Below, in pieces: positions 1 to 6,569 of a stretch of DNA of 8,526 bases (its first letter is position 1; every line of letters starts with the position of its first letter). Source of the stretch: Caldilineaceae bacterium (GTDB taxonomy: Bacteria; Chloroflexota; Anaerolineae; Caldilineales; Caldilineaceae); the NCBI GenBank assembly GCA_015494005.1, contig WGCB01000027.1, forward strand, positions 1 to 8,526, in the 5' to 3' direction. The notes under the pieces were generated by a model, which saw nothing but the letters and a program-made list of their open reading frames with translations, was not told the origin of the DNA and ran no database searches. The position numbers and the translations under genes were made by a program.

Positions 1-49
1 CGGCTTTCCACCACCGGCTCCACTCAAAGGAAAAGTCCCTCTTTCTCAT
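1..49 (-). CDS. Partial ORF, N-terminus only; possible transposase
   Basis: An ATG at 47-49 (minus strand) opens a frame of 16 codons that runs off the left edge. The visible residues read MRKRDFSFEWSRWWKA: basic and aromatic-rich, with a Trp-Ser-Arg-Trp-Trp cluster. No domain can be assigned from 16 residues. The suggestion that it is a transposase rests only on the TIR-like motif immediately upstream (about 52-69) and the 3-base gap between them. No clear Shine-Dalgarno sequence precedes the ATG, as is common in insertion sequences. It could also be an unrelated gene start or chance. Confidence 0.35.
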   Translation of the reverse strand, partial: MRKRDFSFEWSRWWKA

Positions 50-69
50 CTAACTGCGTAAGTCCTGTA
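1..69 (-). mobile_element. Probable end of an insertion sequence, cut by the window edge
   Basis: Read on the minus strand, the motif ACAGGACTTACGCAGTTAG runs straight into an ATG at 49 that opens a frame leaving the window. A short terminal motif of this kind just before a start codon is the usual layout of an insertion-sequence end. The ACTTACGCA core resembles IS ends I associate with cyanobacteria and Chloroflexota, but that is recollection, not a match. The exact tip is uncertain (about 66-70). The motif lies between a short inverted pair TAACT/AGTTA (51-55 and 70-74) and holds a GTAAGT direct repeat (58-63, 67-72). The other end and any target duplication lie outside the window. Confidence 0.35.
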
Positions 70-78
70 AGTTACTAG

Positions 79-108
79 GTGTTCGCACCATGTGTGTTCG
101 CACCGTGT
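79..108. repeat. Two tandem copies of a 15-bp repeat
   Basis: GTGTTCGCACCATGT (79-93) is followed directly by GTGTTCGCACCGTGT (94-108); they differ at one base (A90/G105). Each copy holds a small palindrome: the first is part of GGTG-TTCG-CACC (78-89), the second GTG-TTCG-CAC (94-103). The last bases of the second copy also form the first stem of the structured region that follows (105-112). The pair sits between the insertion-sequence-like end and that region, so it could be a junction duplication, a recombinase or protein binding site, or part of the RNA's 5' end. Confidence 0.8.
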
Positions 109-758
109 CGCAGCTGGCTGGACCTCATCGCTCCCCACATCACTGCCCTTCCCGCTGATGCGACACCCCGGACGGGATCCGTCGGTCCCCCGCTTCGAAG
201 CCCGATTCCGTCCGGGCATGAGCCGGTTCTGCTCCCCCGAGCTCTGCTCTTCGATGATGCCATAGTAGCACAGTTCCTTGCTCCCCCGCATTGCAGCATC
301 ATTACAATTCCCATCGTCGAAGCAGAGCTCACCACCAGGCCCATGCCGACACCGGTCGGGCAGTGCCAAACGGAGCGATTTCTAAGGAGTCCCCCCACCT
401 TAGAAGCCCTCCAGCAGACTCCATCGCCGCCACCGTCGCGCACGAGTCGCTGCCCACGCAGTTCCCCCCTTCCCAGACCGGTGGTGCTGCCTTCCCAGCA
501 GCTTTGCGGCATGGGCCTTTCCTCTTTGACCCCGTGGCTGCACCCCGCCGGTGTCGATCCCCATGTGGGCCCTGCACGACCCACTCTTCCAGGCCAACAC
601 GCCCAAACCAAGAGACGAAACGAACGCCGAATTCGTTCCCCATCGCTCCGCCACCGCCCGCCCTGGGATCGAAAAACTGGCACGCTCCCGCAGACCAGGG
701 GAGTCCATGCCAGTTGGCTGTCCTGATGAAGTTCGTCAGTCCGGCGAAAAAAAACCGG
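105..758 (+). ncRNA. Candidate large structured RNA of unknown class (about 650 nt)
   Basis: No protein gene is convincing here, but stems follow one another. They are: 105-112/159-166 (8 bp); 167-178/205-216 (12 pairs, one G-U); 239-248/321-330 plus 251-259/312-320 (19 pairs, 2-nt bulge, one U-G); 346-350/355-359; 380-387/398-405 (8 bp); 485-489/496-500; 565-569/580-584; 619-624/632-637; 675-682/708-715 (8 bp) with inner 685-689/699-703; and 723-727/735-739. Long-range complements are 338-347/508-517 (10 bp) and 347-355/548-556 (9 bp). The two internal wobble pairs (G176-U207, U255-G316) pair only in plus-sense RNA, which favours the plus strand. The C-rich spacers would instead be the more usual purine-rich loops on the minus strand, so the strand is not settled. 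I see no convincing promoter. I do not recognise a group II intron domain V, RNase P, tmRNA or other known core. Boundaries are approximate. Confidence 0.45.
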
Positions 759-789
759 GGCCGTCACCTGCTTCCAGCTGCCAGGCCTA
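747..789 (-). terminator. Weak candidate terminator after the glycosyltransferase gene
   Basis: Read on the minus strand, a run of eight T (747-754) lies about 33 bases after the glycosyltransferase stop. The stem before it is poor: GGCC (784-787, overlapping the stop codon) can pair with GGCC (759-762), and CCTG with CAGG inside. The stem is then separated from the T-run by CCGG. This is not a classical intrinsic terminator, but it is the only U-tract downstream of the operon. The same bases form the A8 loop of a CCGG/CCGG hairpin (741-758) in plus-sense RNA. Confidence 0.25.
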
Positions 790-1584
790 GATGGCCAGCT
801 CGTCCAGCCCATCGTGGACCGGGCTCTGGACGTGATCGTAGAGCCCTTTCTGCCCGTTGTGGCGCACCTTGAAGACCTCCCGCAGCATGTTGATGGTGTC
901 TCGGATGGGGTTGACCCGGCTGTTCTCCTTGTAGTACCAGTGGATGGGTACCTCCTGCAGGCGGAAGCCCTGCTGCCGGGCGATGTAGAGCACCTCGATG
1001 TCGAACCCCCAGCCGTCGATGGTCTGAGCCGGGAAGATGGCCTGGGCCGCGGCCTGGCTGAAGAGCTTGAAGCCGCACTGGGTGTCCGCGATGTCTGGGA
1101 TGACCAACATGCGCACGATGAAGTTGAAAACCCGGCCCATGATGTGCCGGTAGACCGGCTCATCGTAGCGCACCGCGCCGGGGATCTCCCGGCTGGCGAT
1201 GGCGATGTCATAGCGGGTGGGGTCGATGGCTGGCGGCAGGAACTTGCGCAGCTCCTGGATGGGCATGGAGAGATCCGCGTCGCAGATAAAGAGGTACTCG
1301 CCCCGGCCGGCCAGCATCCCCTCCTTGACCGCCGCCCCCTTGCCCGGCCGGCTGTGGAGGAGCCGCACCGTGTAGGGGTCCTCCGGCGCCACCTGGGCCT
1401 GGAAGGCCTCCACCACGCCGCTGGTGTTGTCCGTGGAGCCGTTCTCCACCACGATCACCTCGGAGGGGAAGGGCTGCTGGCGCAGGAAGTCGGCGATCTG
1501 GGCCAGGGACTCGGGCAGGCGCTCCTCCTCGTTCCGGGCCGGGATGACGATGGTCAAATAGGGACGTTGGGTTGAGTTGCTCAA
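787..1584 (-). CDS. Family 2 glycosyltransferase, dolichyl-phosphate-glucose synthase-like (Alg5/DPG type)
   Basis: This 265-residue GT-A glycosyltransferase is predicted to move a sugar from a nucleotide donor to a polyprenyl-phosphate or similar lipid carrier. Visible motifs are IPARNEE (14-20), ENGSTDNT (47-54), the metal-binding D-A-D of CDADLS (102-104), SREIPGA (131-137), DTQCGFK (167-173) and the acceptor-side GWGFDIEVLY and EVPIHWYY (191-217). The order is typical of the DPG-synthase branch of GT2. No membrane segment is visible, so it would act at the inner face of the membrane peripherally. I chose the TTG at 1582-1584 because AAAGGA lies six bases upstream and the protein then starts just before the first beta strand. 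A GTG at 1635, overlapping the upstream stop by four bases, would add 17 residues of atypical codon use that look non-coding. It is the last gene of the PBP-surE-PH group. Donor and acceptor are unknown. Confidence 0.93.
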   Translation of the reverse strand: MSNSTQRPYLTIVIPARNEEERLPESLAQIADFLRQQPFPSEVIVVENGSTDNTSGVVEAFQAQVAPEDPYTVRLLHSRPGKGAAVKEGMLAGRGEYLFICDADLSMPIQELRKFLPPAIDPTRYDIAIASREIPGAVRYDEPVYRHIMGRVFNFIVRMLVIPDIADTQCGFKLFSQAAAQAIFPAQTIDGWGFDIEVLYIARQQGFRLQEVPIHWYYKENSRVNPIRDTINMLREVFKVRHNGQKGLYDHVQSPVHDGLDELAI

Positions 1585-1631
1585 GGGATTTCCTTTGCGA
1601 TCGCTTGGGCTGGGTGGCCTCCACAGGGCCT

Positions 1632-2522
1632 TCACAGGATCAGGTTCACCAGGGCCAGGAAGGTGAAAAGCTGCACCGTCACTGCGCCGCCCCAGAGCAG
1701 GTAGGCGGCCAGACGTTGGCGACGACAGGCCAGCCAGCCACCCCAGGCCCCGTTGATCAGATAGACCAGCAGGCCCATGGCCGGCAACAGGAAGAGGCTG
1801 GCCTTGGGCCGCACGCTCTGGGGCTGGCCCTGGATGTTGTAGCGGATGGCCAGCAGGTCCGGCACCGCCGGGTAGCGGACCATCAGCGTGCCGAACAGCA
1901 GCAGGATGCCCAGCAGGCCCAGGACGAGCAAGGCCACGCCAAGCCTATCCCCGAACAGGGCGCCCTGGCAAAGATCGCTGGTCCTCTCCTGGACCGGCGC
2001 CGGGTGGGCTGGCCCCAGCTGGTAGTAGGCCTGGAGCGTCTCCAGGAAGTGCTCCGGCTCCATCGGGGAGAGGGCGAAGGTCATCTCGTCCGTCTCCAGG
2101 AGCAGGCACTCGGCCAGAGGACGGGTGGCGTAGCGCTGGACGTTGAGCATGCCCAGGGCTGTGCTCAGCCGCACGAAAGGGCCAGGCCAGTTGGTCCAGC
2201 TCGGGCGGCTGGTCTCCTGGCCGCCTCCTTGGATGATGCGCCGGATCTGGGCCAGGGGGATCACCTGCCGGGTGGCGCCCCAGCGCACGGTGAGCGCATC
2301 CCGGTCCAGCCAGTACTCCAGGTTGAAGATGGCCCAGGTGCGGTAGGCCAGCCGGGCGGCGATGGGCAGGCTCACCAGGATGAACAAGACGAAGAGGAAG
2401 CTGAGCCAGTCCACTGGACGGCGCAGGACCCAGATCAGGAGCAGCAGGTCCACCAGCAGGATCCAGCTGGTGACCAGCAGCCCTTCCCATCGGCTCTTGC
2501 ACGGCTTGGCTTTGAAGACCAT
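1632..2522 (-). CDS. Membrane protein with bacterial PH-like domain and DUF1648-like segment
   Basis: This 296-residue integral membrane protein has an unknown function. It has two N-terminal membrane segments (about 14-33 and 39-60). A soluble bacterial PH-like part follows (about 61-168), opening with the typical 'YWLDRDALTVRWG...IPLAQIRRI' strand pattern. Three more membrane segments follow (about 195-215, 241-260, 271-295). Between the third and fourth lies VPDLLAIRYNIQGQP (219-233), which resembles the 'LPD-P-H-N--G-P' motif of DUF1648 proteins. That family membership is my reading of a motif, not a search result. The ATG at 2522 is preceded by GGGAGGA at short spacing. The gene begins 27 bases after surE. 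Its stop overlaps a GTG that could start the downstream glycosyltransferase, although a later TTG is likelier. Related bacterial PH proteins are mostly membrane-bound and uncharacterised; an envelope role is inferred from the neighbours. Confidence 0.88.
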   Translation of the reverse strand: MVFKAKPCKSRWEGLLVTSWILLVDLLLLIWVLRRPVDWLSFLFVLFILVSLPIAARLAYRTWAIFNLEYWLDRDALTVRWGATRQVIPLAQIRRIIQGGGQETSRPSWTNWPGPFVRLSTALGMLNVQRYATRPLAECLLLETDEMTFALSPMEPEHFLETLQAYYQLGPAHPAPVQERTSDLCQGALFGDRLGVALLVLGLLGILLLFGTLMVRYPAVPDLLAIRYNIQGQPQSVRPKASLFLLPAMGLLVYLINGAWGGWLACRRQRLAAYLLWGGAVTVQLFTFLALVNLIL

Positions 2523-2549
2523 GGTCCTCCCGCTTCCTGTCCGGGCGCC

Positions 2550-3350
2550 CTAGGCCGGCACCAGGGACTCTTCCACGCCCCAGGCTCGGAGCACGTCCAT
2601 GAAGTCGTATTCCGTCAGGTCGATCCCCACGGGCGTGACGCTCACGTGGCCGTTCTCCACTGCACCCACGTCGCTGCCGTCCTCGGGGATGCCGGTGGGC
2701 ATCTCCCCGCCGATCCAGAAGTAGGGCCGGCCCCAGGGATCCTCCCGGCGGATGAGCACGTCCCGGTAGATGCGACGGCCCAGGCGGGTCACCTGGGCGC
2801 CCCGCAGCCGCTCCGGGGGCAGGTTGGGCACGTTCACGTTCAGCAGCACGTGGGAGGGCAGGCCCTTCTCCAGCACGGTGTGGGCCAACCGGGCCGCCAC
2901 CTGCCCGGCCAGGGCCAGGGCCTCCTCCTGATCCACGGATTCGTCCTCGTGGACGCTGCCCAGGCTCACCGCAATGGCCGGCACCCCGTGGATGTTGGCC
3001 TCCATGGCTGCAGCCACCGTGCCGCTGTAGAAGACGTCCGTGCCCAGGTTGTGGCCGGCGTTGATGCCGCTCACCACCAGGTCGAAGGGATCGTCCCCCA
3101 GCGCGCCCATGATGCCCAGGGCCACGCAGTCCGAGGGGGCGCCGTTGCTGGCGTAGACGGTGCGGCCATCCGGCCAGGTCACCGGCTTGACTCGCAGGGG
3201 TTTGTGCATGGTCTTGGGATGGCCGGCCGCGCTCCAGTTGCGCTCCGGGGCCAGGACCGTCACCTCTCCCACCTGGTCCAAGGCCTTGGCCAGGGCCTGG
3301 ATGCCGGGGGCGTGGACGCCGTCGTCGTTGGAAATCAGAATTTTGGGCAT
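2550..3350 (-). CDS. surE: 5'/3'-nucleotidase SurE
   Basis: This is a 266-residue member of the SurE family of metal-dependent phosphatases, which remove phosphate from nucleoside monophosphates in the cytoplasm and in some species from short polyphosphate. The N-terminus ILISNDDGVHAPGI carries the signature with metal ligands D9 and D10. S40 follows in the APERNWS loop and N97 in VVSGIN, completing the usual D-D-S-N metal site. SNGAPSDCV (68-76) is the substrate loop; the more common form is DGTPADC. GTVAAAMEA (110-118) follows the metal site, as in the family. Length is normal for SurE (about 250-270). The ATG at 3350 has GAGG five bases upstream. It starts 35 bases after the PBP gene and is probably co-transcribed with it. 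All catalytic residues are present. Confidence 0.97.
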   Translation of the reverse strand: MPKILISNDDGVHAPGIQALAKALDQVGEVTVLAPERNWSAAGHPKTMHKPLRVKPVTWPDGRTVYASNGAPSDCVALGIMGALGDDPFDLVVSGINAGHNLGTDVFYSGTVAAAMEANIHGVPAIAVSLGSVHEDESVDQEEALALAGQVAARLAHTVLEKGLPSHVLLNVNVPNLPPERLRGAQVTRLGRRIYRDVLIRREDPWGRPYFWIGGEMPTGIPEDGSDVGAVENGHVSVTPVGIDLTEYDFMDVLRAWGVEESLVPA

Positions 3351-3385
3351 GGTGGCCTCGATCCGTGTTCTGGCGGCTCTACCAG

Positions 3386-6300
3386 CTACTCTTCTTCCTC
3401 TTTTTTATGGCGCACGTAGACCCGGACTTCCTCGCTCTCCGTCTCGTTGCCGGCCCGGTCGATGGCCTTGACCTTGAAGACGTGGGTCTCGAAGTAAACG
3501 CCCTCGCTGGTGTAGATGGCCCCGAAGCCGCCGTCGAAGAGGCGGATGCGACCCGGCTTCACGTCCGGGTCCTCGCTCTCGAAGCCCAGCCAGTTCTCCG
3601 TGCGCTCGGCGATGTACTTCTCCTCGCCGACCACCTGGCCCGTCTCCGTGTCGGTGACCGGTCGGGTGGCCTCGATGGTGGGCCCTTCCACGCTGGGCAG
3701 GTCCTTCATCTCGATCTGCCAGCGCACGTTGTAGGGGGCCACGGTGCTGGTGGCGAACTTCTCCCCGTCGATGTAGAACTCCACCCGATCCATGGCCCAG
3801 GTGTCGTTGACCAGCGCGTTCACGTTGATCTGCTCGTCGTCCTCCATGACGAAGAGCTGGTCCGGCTCCGGCTCGGTGATGAGCACCGTGGGCGGCGTGT
3901 TGTCGATGGTCACCAGGGTGGTCCACTGGCGCACGCTGCCATCCCCCTGCTGGACCAGGAGGCGCAGGGTGTAGAGCCCCTCGGCCAGGCCAGTGGTCTC
4001 CAGGAACTCCAGGGTGCCGTTCTCCACCTGGTTGCCGTGCTCCGGTCCCACCTGGATCCACTCCTGGGGATCCACGCCCTGGCCGATCTCCACCCGGTAG
4101 TTGCGGAAGTTGCCGCCCCGAGCGTTGCCCCGGATCTCCACCCGGCCGCTGACGTAGCCTCCCGGCGGCGGGGAGATGATGGCCACCTCGGGATCGAAGT
4201 CCTCCACGGCCAGCTGGCTCTCCCCCTTGGGCGGCTGGGGCGTGCCGCTCTCCCGGATCCAGTCCTGGGCCTCCGGGGGCAGGATCATGAAGACCTCGGT
4301 CTTCCGCCGCTCGGGCGGGGTGGCCGCGGTGGCCAGAAGCCCCGTGGCCGTGTCGATCTCGAAGGGCTGCCAGATGTTGTCGTAGAGCTTGGGCTCCGTG
4401 CCAGCGATGAAGATCTCCGCTCGCTGGCGCTGGCACCACTCGGTGGGGAGCAGGCCGCTGGGCCAGCAGACCGTCCGGGTGATGATGTTGGGCGGCCGCT
4501 CGTACCACTTGGCCGGCAGCCCCTCGTGGAACTTGGCCATCACCTTGTTCCAGATGGGCGAGGCCCCGGTGAAGCCGGTCACGTTGTTCATGGACTTGTT
4601 GTCCGTGTTCCCCACCCAGACTCCCACGGTCAGCTGAGGGGTAAAGCCCATGGTCCAGCCGTCCTTCCAGCCGTTGGTGGTGCCGGTCTTGGCCGCCACC
4701 CGGCGGTCCGGCAGGGTGAGGGTGGTGTTGGCGCCGAAGGCCGGGGCCCGGGCCACGTCGTCGCTCAAGATGTCCGCGATGAGGTACTGGGCGTCCGCGC
4801 TGATGATGCGCTGCACCTCGGGCCGCTCGTACTTTTTCAGCACGTTGCCGTCGCTGTCCCGCACCTGGAGGATGGCCACGGGATCCAGCTCCCGGAAGCC
4901 GGCCCGGCGCCGCTCCGGGGGCACAGGCTCCCCGGCCATGACGCCCCCGTTGGCCAGGACGCTGTAGGCGTAGGTGTGATCCAGCAGGGAGACTTCGCCC
5001 CCACCCAGGACCAGGCTCAGGCCGTAGTAATTCAGGCCCCGGTCCAGGCCGTTGATGCCCATGCGGTGGGCCGTGCGCAGGGCGTTGGCCACCCCCACCT
5101 GGTCCATCACCTTCACCGCGGGGATGTTGTAGGAGCGGGCCAGCGCGTCCCGCAGGGCCACCGGTCCGTGGTAGCGGCGGTCGTAGTTCTCCGGCACGTA
5201 GTAGCTGCCGTCGGCCTGGAGGAAGGCGCTGCGCACGTCCAGGATCATGGTGGCCGGGGTCAGCCCCTTGAGCAGGCCGGTGAGGTAGACGTAGGGCTTG
5301 AAGCTGGAGCCGGGCTGGCGCTGGGCCAGGGCCACGTTCACCTGGCCGTCGATCTCCTCGTTGTTGTAGTCCAGGGAGCCCACCATGGCCAGAATCTCAC
5401 CCGTCTCCGGCCGGATGGCCACCACCGCGGCGTTGTTCACCTCTTTGCCCGCCTCCTGCAGCTTGCGGATGTGCTCTCGGGCCGCCTCCTCCGCGTAGCG
5501 CTGCAGCTCCACATCCAGGGTGGTGTAGACCGTCACCCCCTTCTTCCAGATGAAGTAGGGGTCCTCCGCGGTGTTGAACTCCTCCTTCAGCTTGTCCAGG
5601 ACGTAGAGGGCGAAGTGGGGCGCGGTGAGGATGTCGAACCGCTCGGCCACGGACTTGCGCAGGTTCAGCTCCTGGGCGAAGGCCGCGTCCGCCTCGGCCT
5701 GGGTCAGGAAGCCGGCGTCCACCATGGCCTGCAGGGTGATCCCCTGGCGGCGCTTGGCGTCCTCCGGGTTGTCGATGGGGTTCAGGGCCGGGAACTGGGG
5801 GATGGCCGCCAGCATGGCCGCCTCGGCCACGTTCAGATCCGCCGCGCTCTTGCCGAAATAGACCTGGCTAGCCGCCTCCACGCCGTAGGCCAGGTTGCCG
5901 TAAAAGTTGTAGTTCAGGTACCACTCCAGGATCTTCTCCTTGGGGTAGCGCCGGGTCACCTCCAGGGCCAGGATCACCTCTTTGATCTTGCGGGCGTAGC
6001 TCTGCTGGGTGCGCTCCTCCGGGGGGATGACCACGTTCTTGATCAGCTGCTGGGTGATGGAGGAGCCACCCTGGACCGCGCCCCCCTGCAGGTTGGAGGC
6101 AAAGGCCCGGAAGAGACCCCGCACGTTGATGCCCGGGTTCTCCCAGAAGTTGCGGTCCTCCAGGGCCACGGCGGCCTTCCAGACCCAGGGGGACATCTCC
6201 TCCAGGGGCATGTAGGTGCGGTCGCCTCGGAAGGGGCGAGGGTCCACGCTCTCGTAGAGGAGGTGCTGGCCCGTCCGGTCGTAGATGCGGACGGTCTGGA

Positions 6301-6541
6301 ACTCGTCCTGCTGCAGCTCGATGACGCTGGCGTCCGGAAGCTGCTGGGCGTAGAAGCTGTAGACGGCCAGGCCCACGCCCGCGCCGGCAGCCGTCACCGC
6401 GGTGATCAGGCCGAAGACCACCAGCAGGATGGCTCCGATCCCCTGGAAGGCCCAGAGCCAGGGCCGAGGCCGGTTGACCTGGCTGCGCCGGCGCCTGCGC
6501 CGCAGGATGAGGATGGTGTCGTGTCTGTCCAGACGTTGCAT
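3386..6541 (-). CDS. Class A penicillin-binding protein (bifunctional glycosyltransferase/transpeptidase, PBP1A type) with C-terminal Ig-like modules
   Basis: This 1051-residue enzyme polymerises lipid II and cross-links peptidoglycan outside the membrane. An Arg-rich cytoplasmic tail (14-19) and one membrane anchor (about 31-61) lead to a GT51 domain. That domain has catalytic E128 in EDRNFW, GGSSITQQLIKN (158-169) and the KEKILEWYLN helix (201-210). The common GT51 His after EDxxF is replaced (FWENPGIN). The transpeptidase has S412-S-F-K415, S470-Y-N472 and K618-T-G620, all intact. A linker with two Cys (692, 703) matches the usual PBP1A 'VCWPSGLLPT..C' element. The C-terminus adds two Ig-like modules (about 786-890 and 891-1045), the second apparently interrupted, and ends in HKKEEEEE. 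It is longer than the 650-850 residues usual for class A PBPs because of these modules. The ATG at 6541 has no good Shine-Dalgarno sequence. It is probably the first gene of an operon with surE. Confidence 0.97.
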   Translation of the reverse strand: MQRLDRHDTILILRRRRRRSQVNRPRPWLWAFQGIGAILLVVFGLITAVTAAGAGVGLAVYSFYAQQLPDASVIELQQDEFQTVRIYDRTGQHLLYESVDPRPFRGDRTYMPLEEMSPWVWKAAVALEDRNFWENPGINVRGLFRAFASNLQGGAVQGGSSITQQLIKNVVIPPEERTQQSYARKIKEVILALEVTRRYPKEKILEWYLNYNFYGNLAYGVEAASQVYFGKSAADLNVAEAAMLAAIPQFPALNPIDNPEDAKRRQGITLQAMVDAGFLTQAEADAAFAQELNLRKSVAERFDILTAPHFALYVLDKLKEEFNTAEDPYFIWKKGVTVYTTLDVELQRYAEEAAREHIRKLQEAGKEVNNAAVVAIRPETGEILAMVGSLDYNNEEIDGQVNVALAQRQPGSSFKPYVYLTGLLKGLTPATMILDVRSAFLQADGSYYVPENYDRRYHGPVALRDALARSYNIPAVKVMDQVGVANALRTAHRMGINGLDRGLNYYGLSLVLGGGEVSLLDHTYAYSVLANGGVMAGEPVPPERRRAGFRELDPVAILQVRDSDGNVLKKYERPEVQRIISADAQYLIADILSDDVARAPAFGANTTLTLPDRRVAAKTGTTNGWKDGWTMGFTPQLTVGVWVGNTDNKSMNNVTGFTGASPIWNKVMAKFHEGLPAKWYERPPNIITRTVCWPSGLLPTEWCQRQRAEIFIAGTEPKLYDNIWQPFEIDTATGLLATAATPPERRKTEVFMILPPEAQDWIRESGTPQPPKGESQLAVEDFDPEVAIISPPPGGYVSGRVEIRGNARGGNFRNYRVEIGQGVDPQEWIQVGPEHGNQVENGTLEFLETTGLAEGLYTLRLLVQQGDGSVRQWTTLVTIDNTPPTVLITEPEPDQLFVMEDDEQINVNALVNDTWAMDRVEFYIDGEKFATSTVAPYNVRWQIEMKDLPSVEGPTIEATRPVTDTETGQVVGEEKYIAERTENWLGFESEDPDVKPGRIRLFDGGFGAIYTSEGVYFETHVFKVKAIDRAGNETESEEVRVYVRHKKEEEE

Positions 6542-6569
6542 CGCGTTCTATGACCGCTCAAAGTGTGGA

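Noticed and set aside
79..108. CRISPR array
   Set aside because: Only two adjacent 15-bp copies with no spacer between them and no cas genes.
675..715. Group II intron domain V
   Set aside because: The hairpin has no AGC/CGC triad near its base, no GNRA loop, and the wrong stem and bulge layout. No other hairpin in the region fits better.
79..726. Plus-strand frame of 215 codons (and overlapping frames on both strands) in the left region
   Set aside because: Pro/Arg/Ser-rich low-complexity translation without a domain, open in several frames at once because of high GC. The inverted repeats explain the region better.
723..749. Hammerhead ribozyme core: CTGATGA (723-729) and CGAAA (745-749) on the plus strand
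   Set aside because: The bases between (730-744) cannot form stem II, and the junction pair would be A-C. The match is two short motifs only.
105..758. RNase P RNA or tmRNA in the structured region
   Set aside because: A minus-strand GAGGAAAGGCCC (514-525) and CAGAACCGGC (223-232) faintly recall RNase P, but the other conserved blocks and their order are missing. No tmRNA ends or TTCGA arm are present.
75..1211. Minus-strand frame of 378 codons
   Set aside because: It runs out of frame through the glycosyltransferase gene and gives a Ser/Arg/Cys-rich nonsense product.
3365..6553. Plus-strand frame of 1062 codons
   Set aside because: It is the mirror of the PBP gene, an artefact of strong G/C bias at third positions; the product is Gly/Val/Leu/His-rich with no motif.
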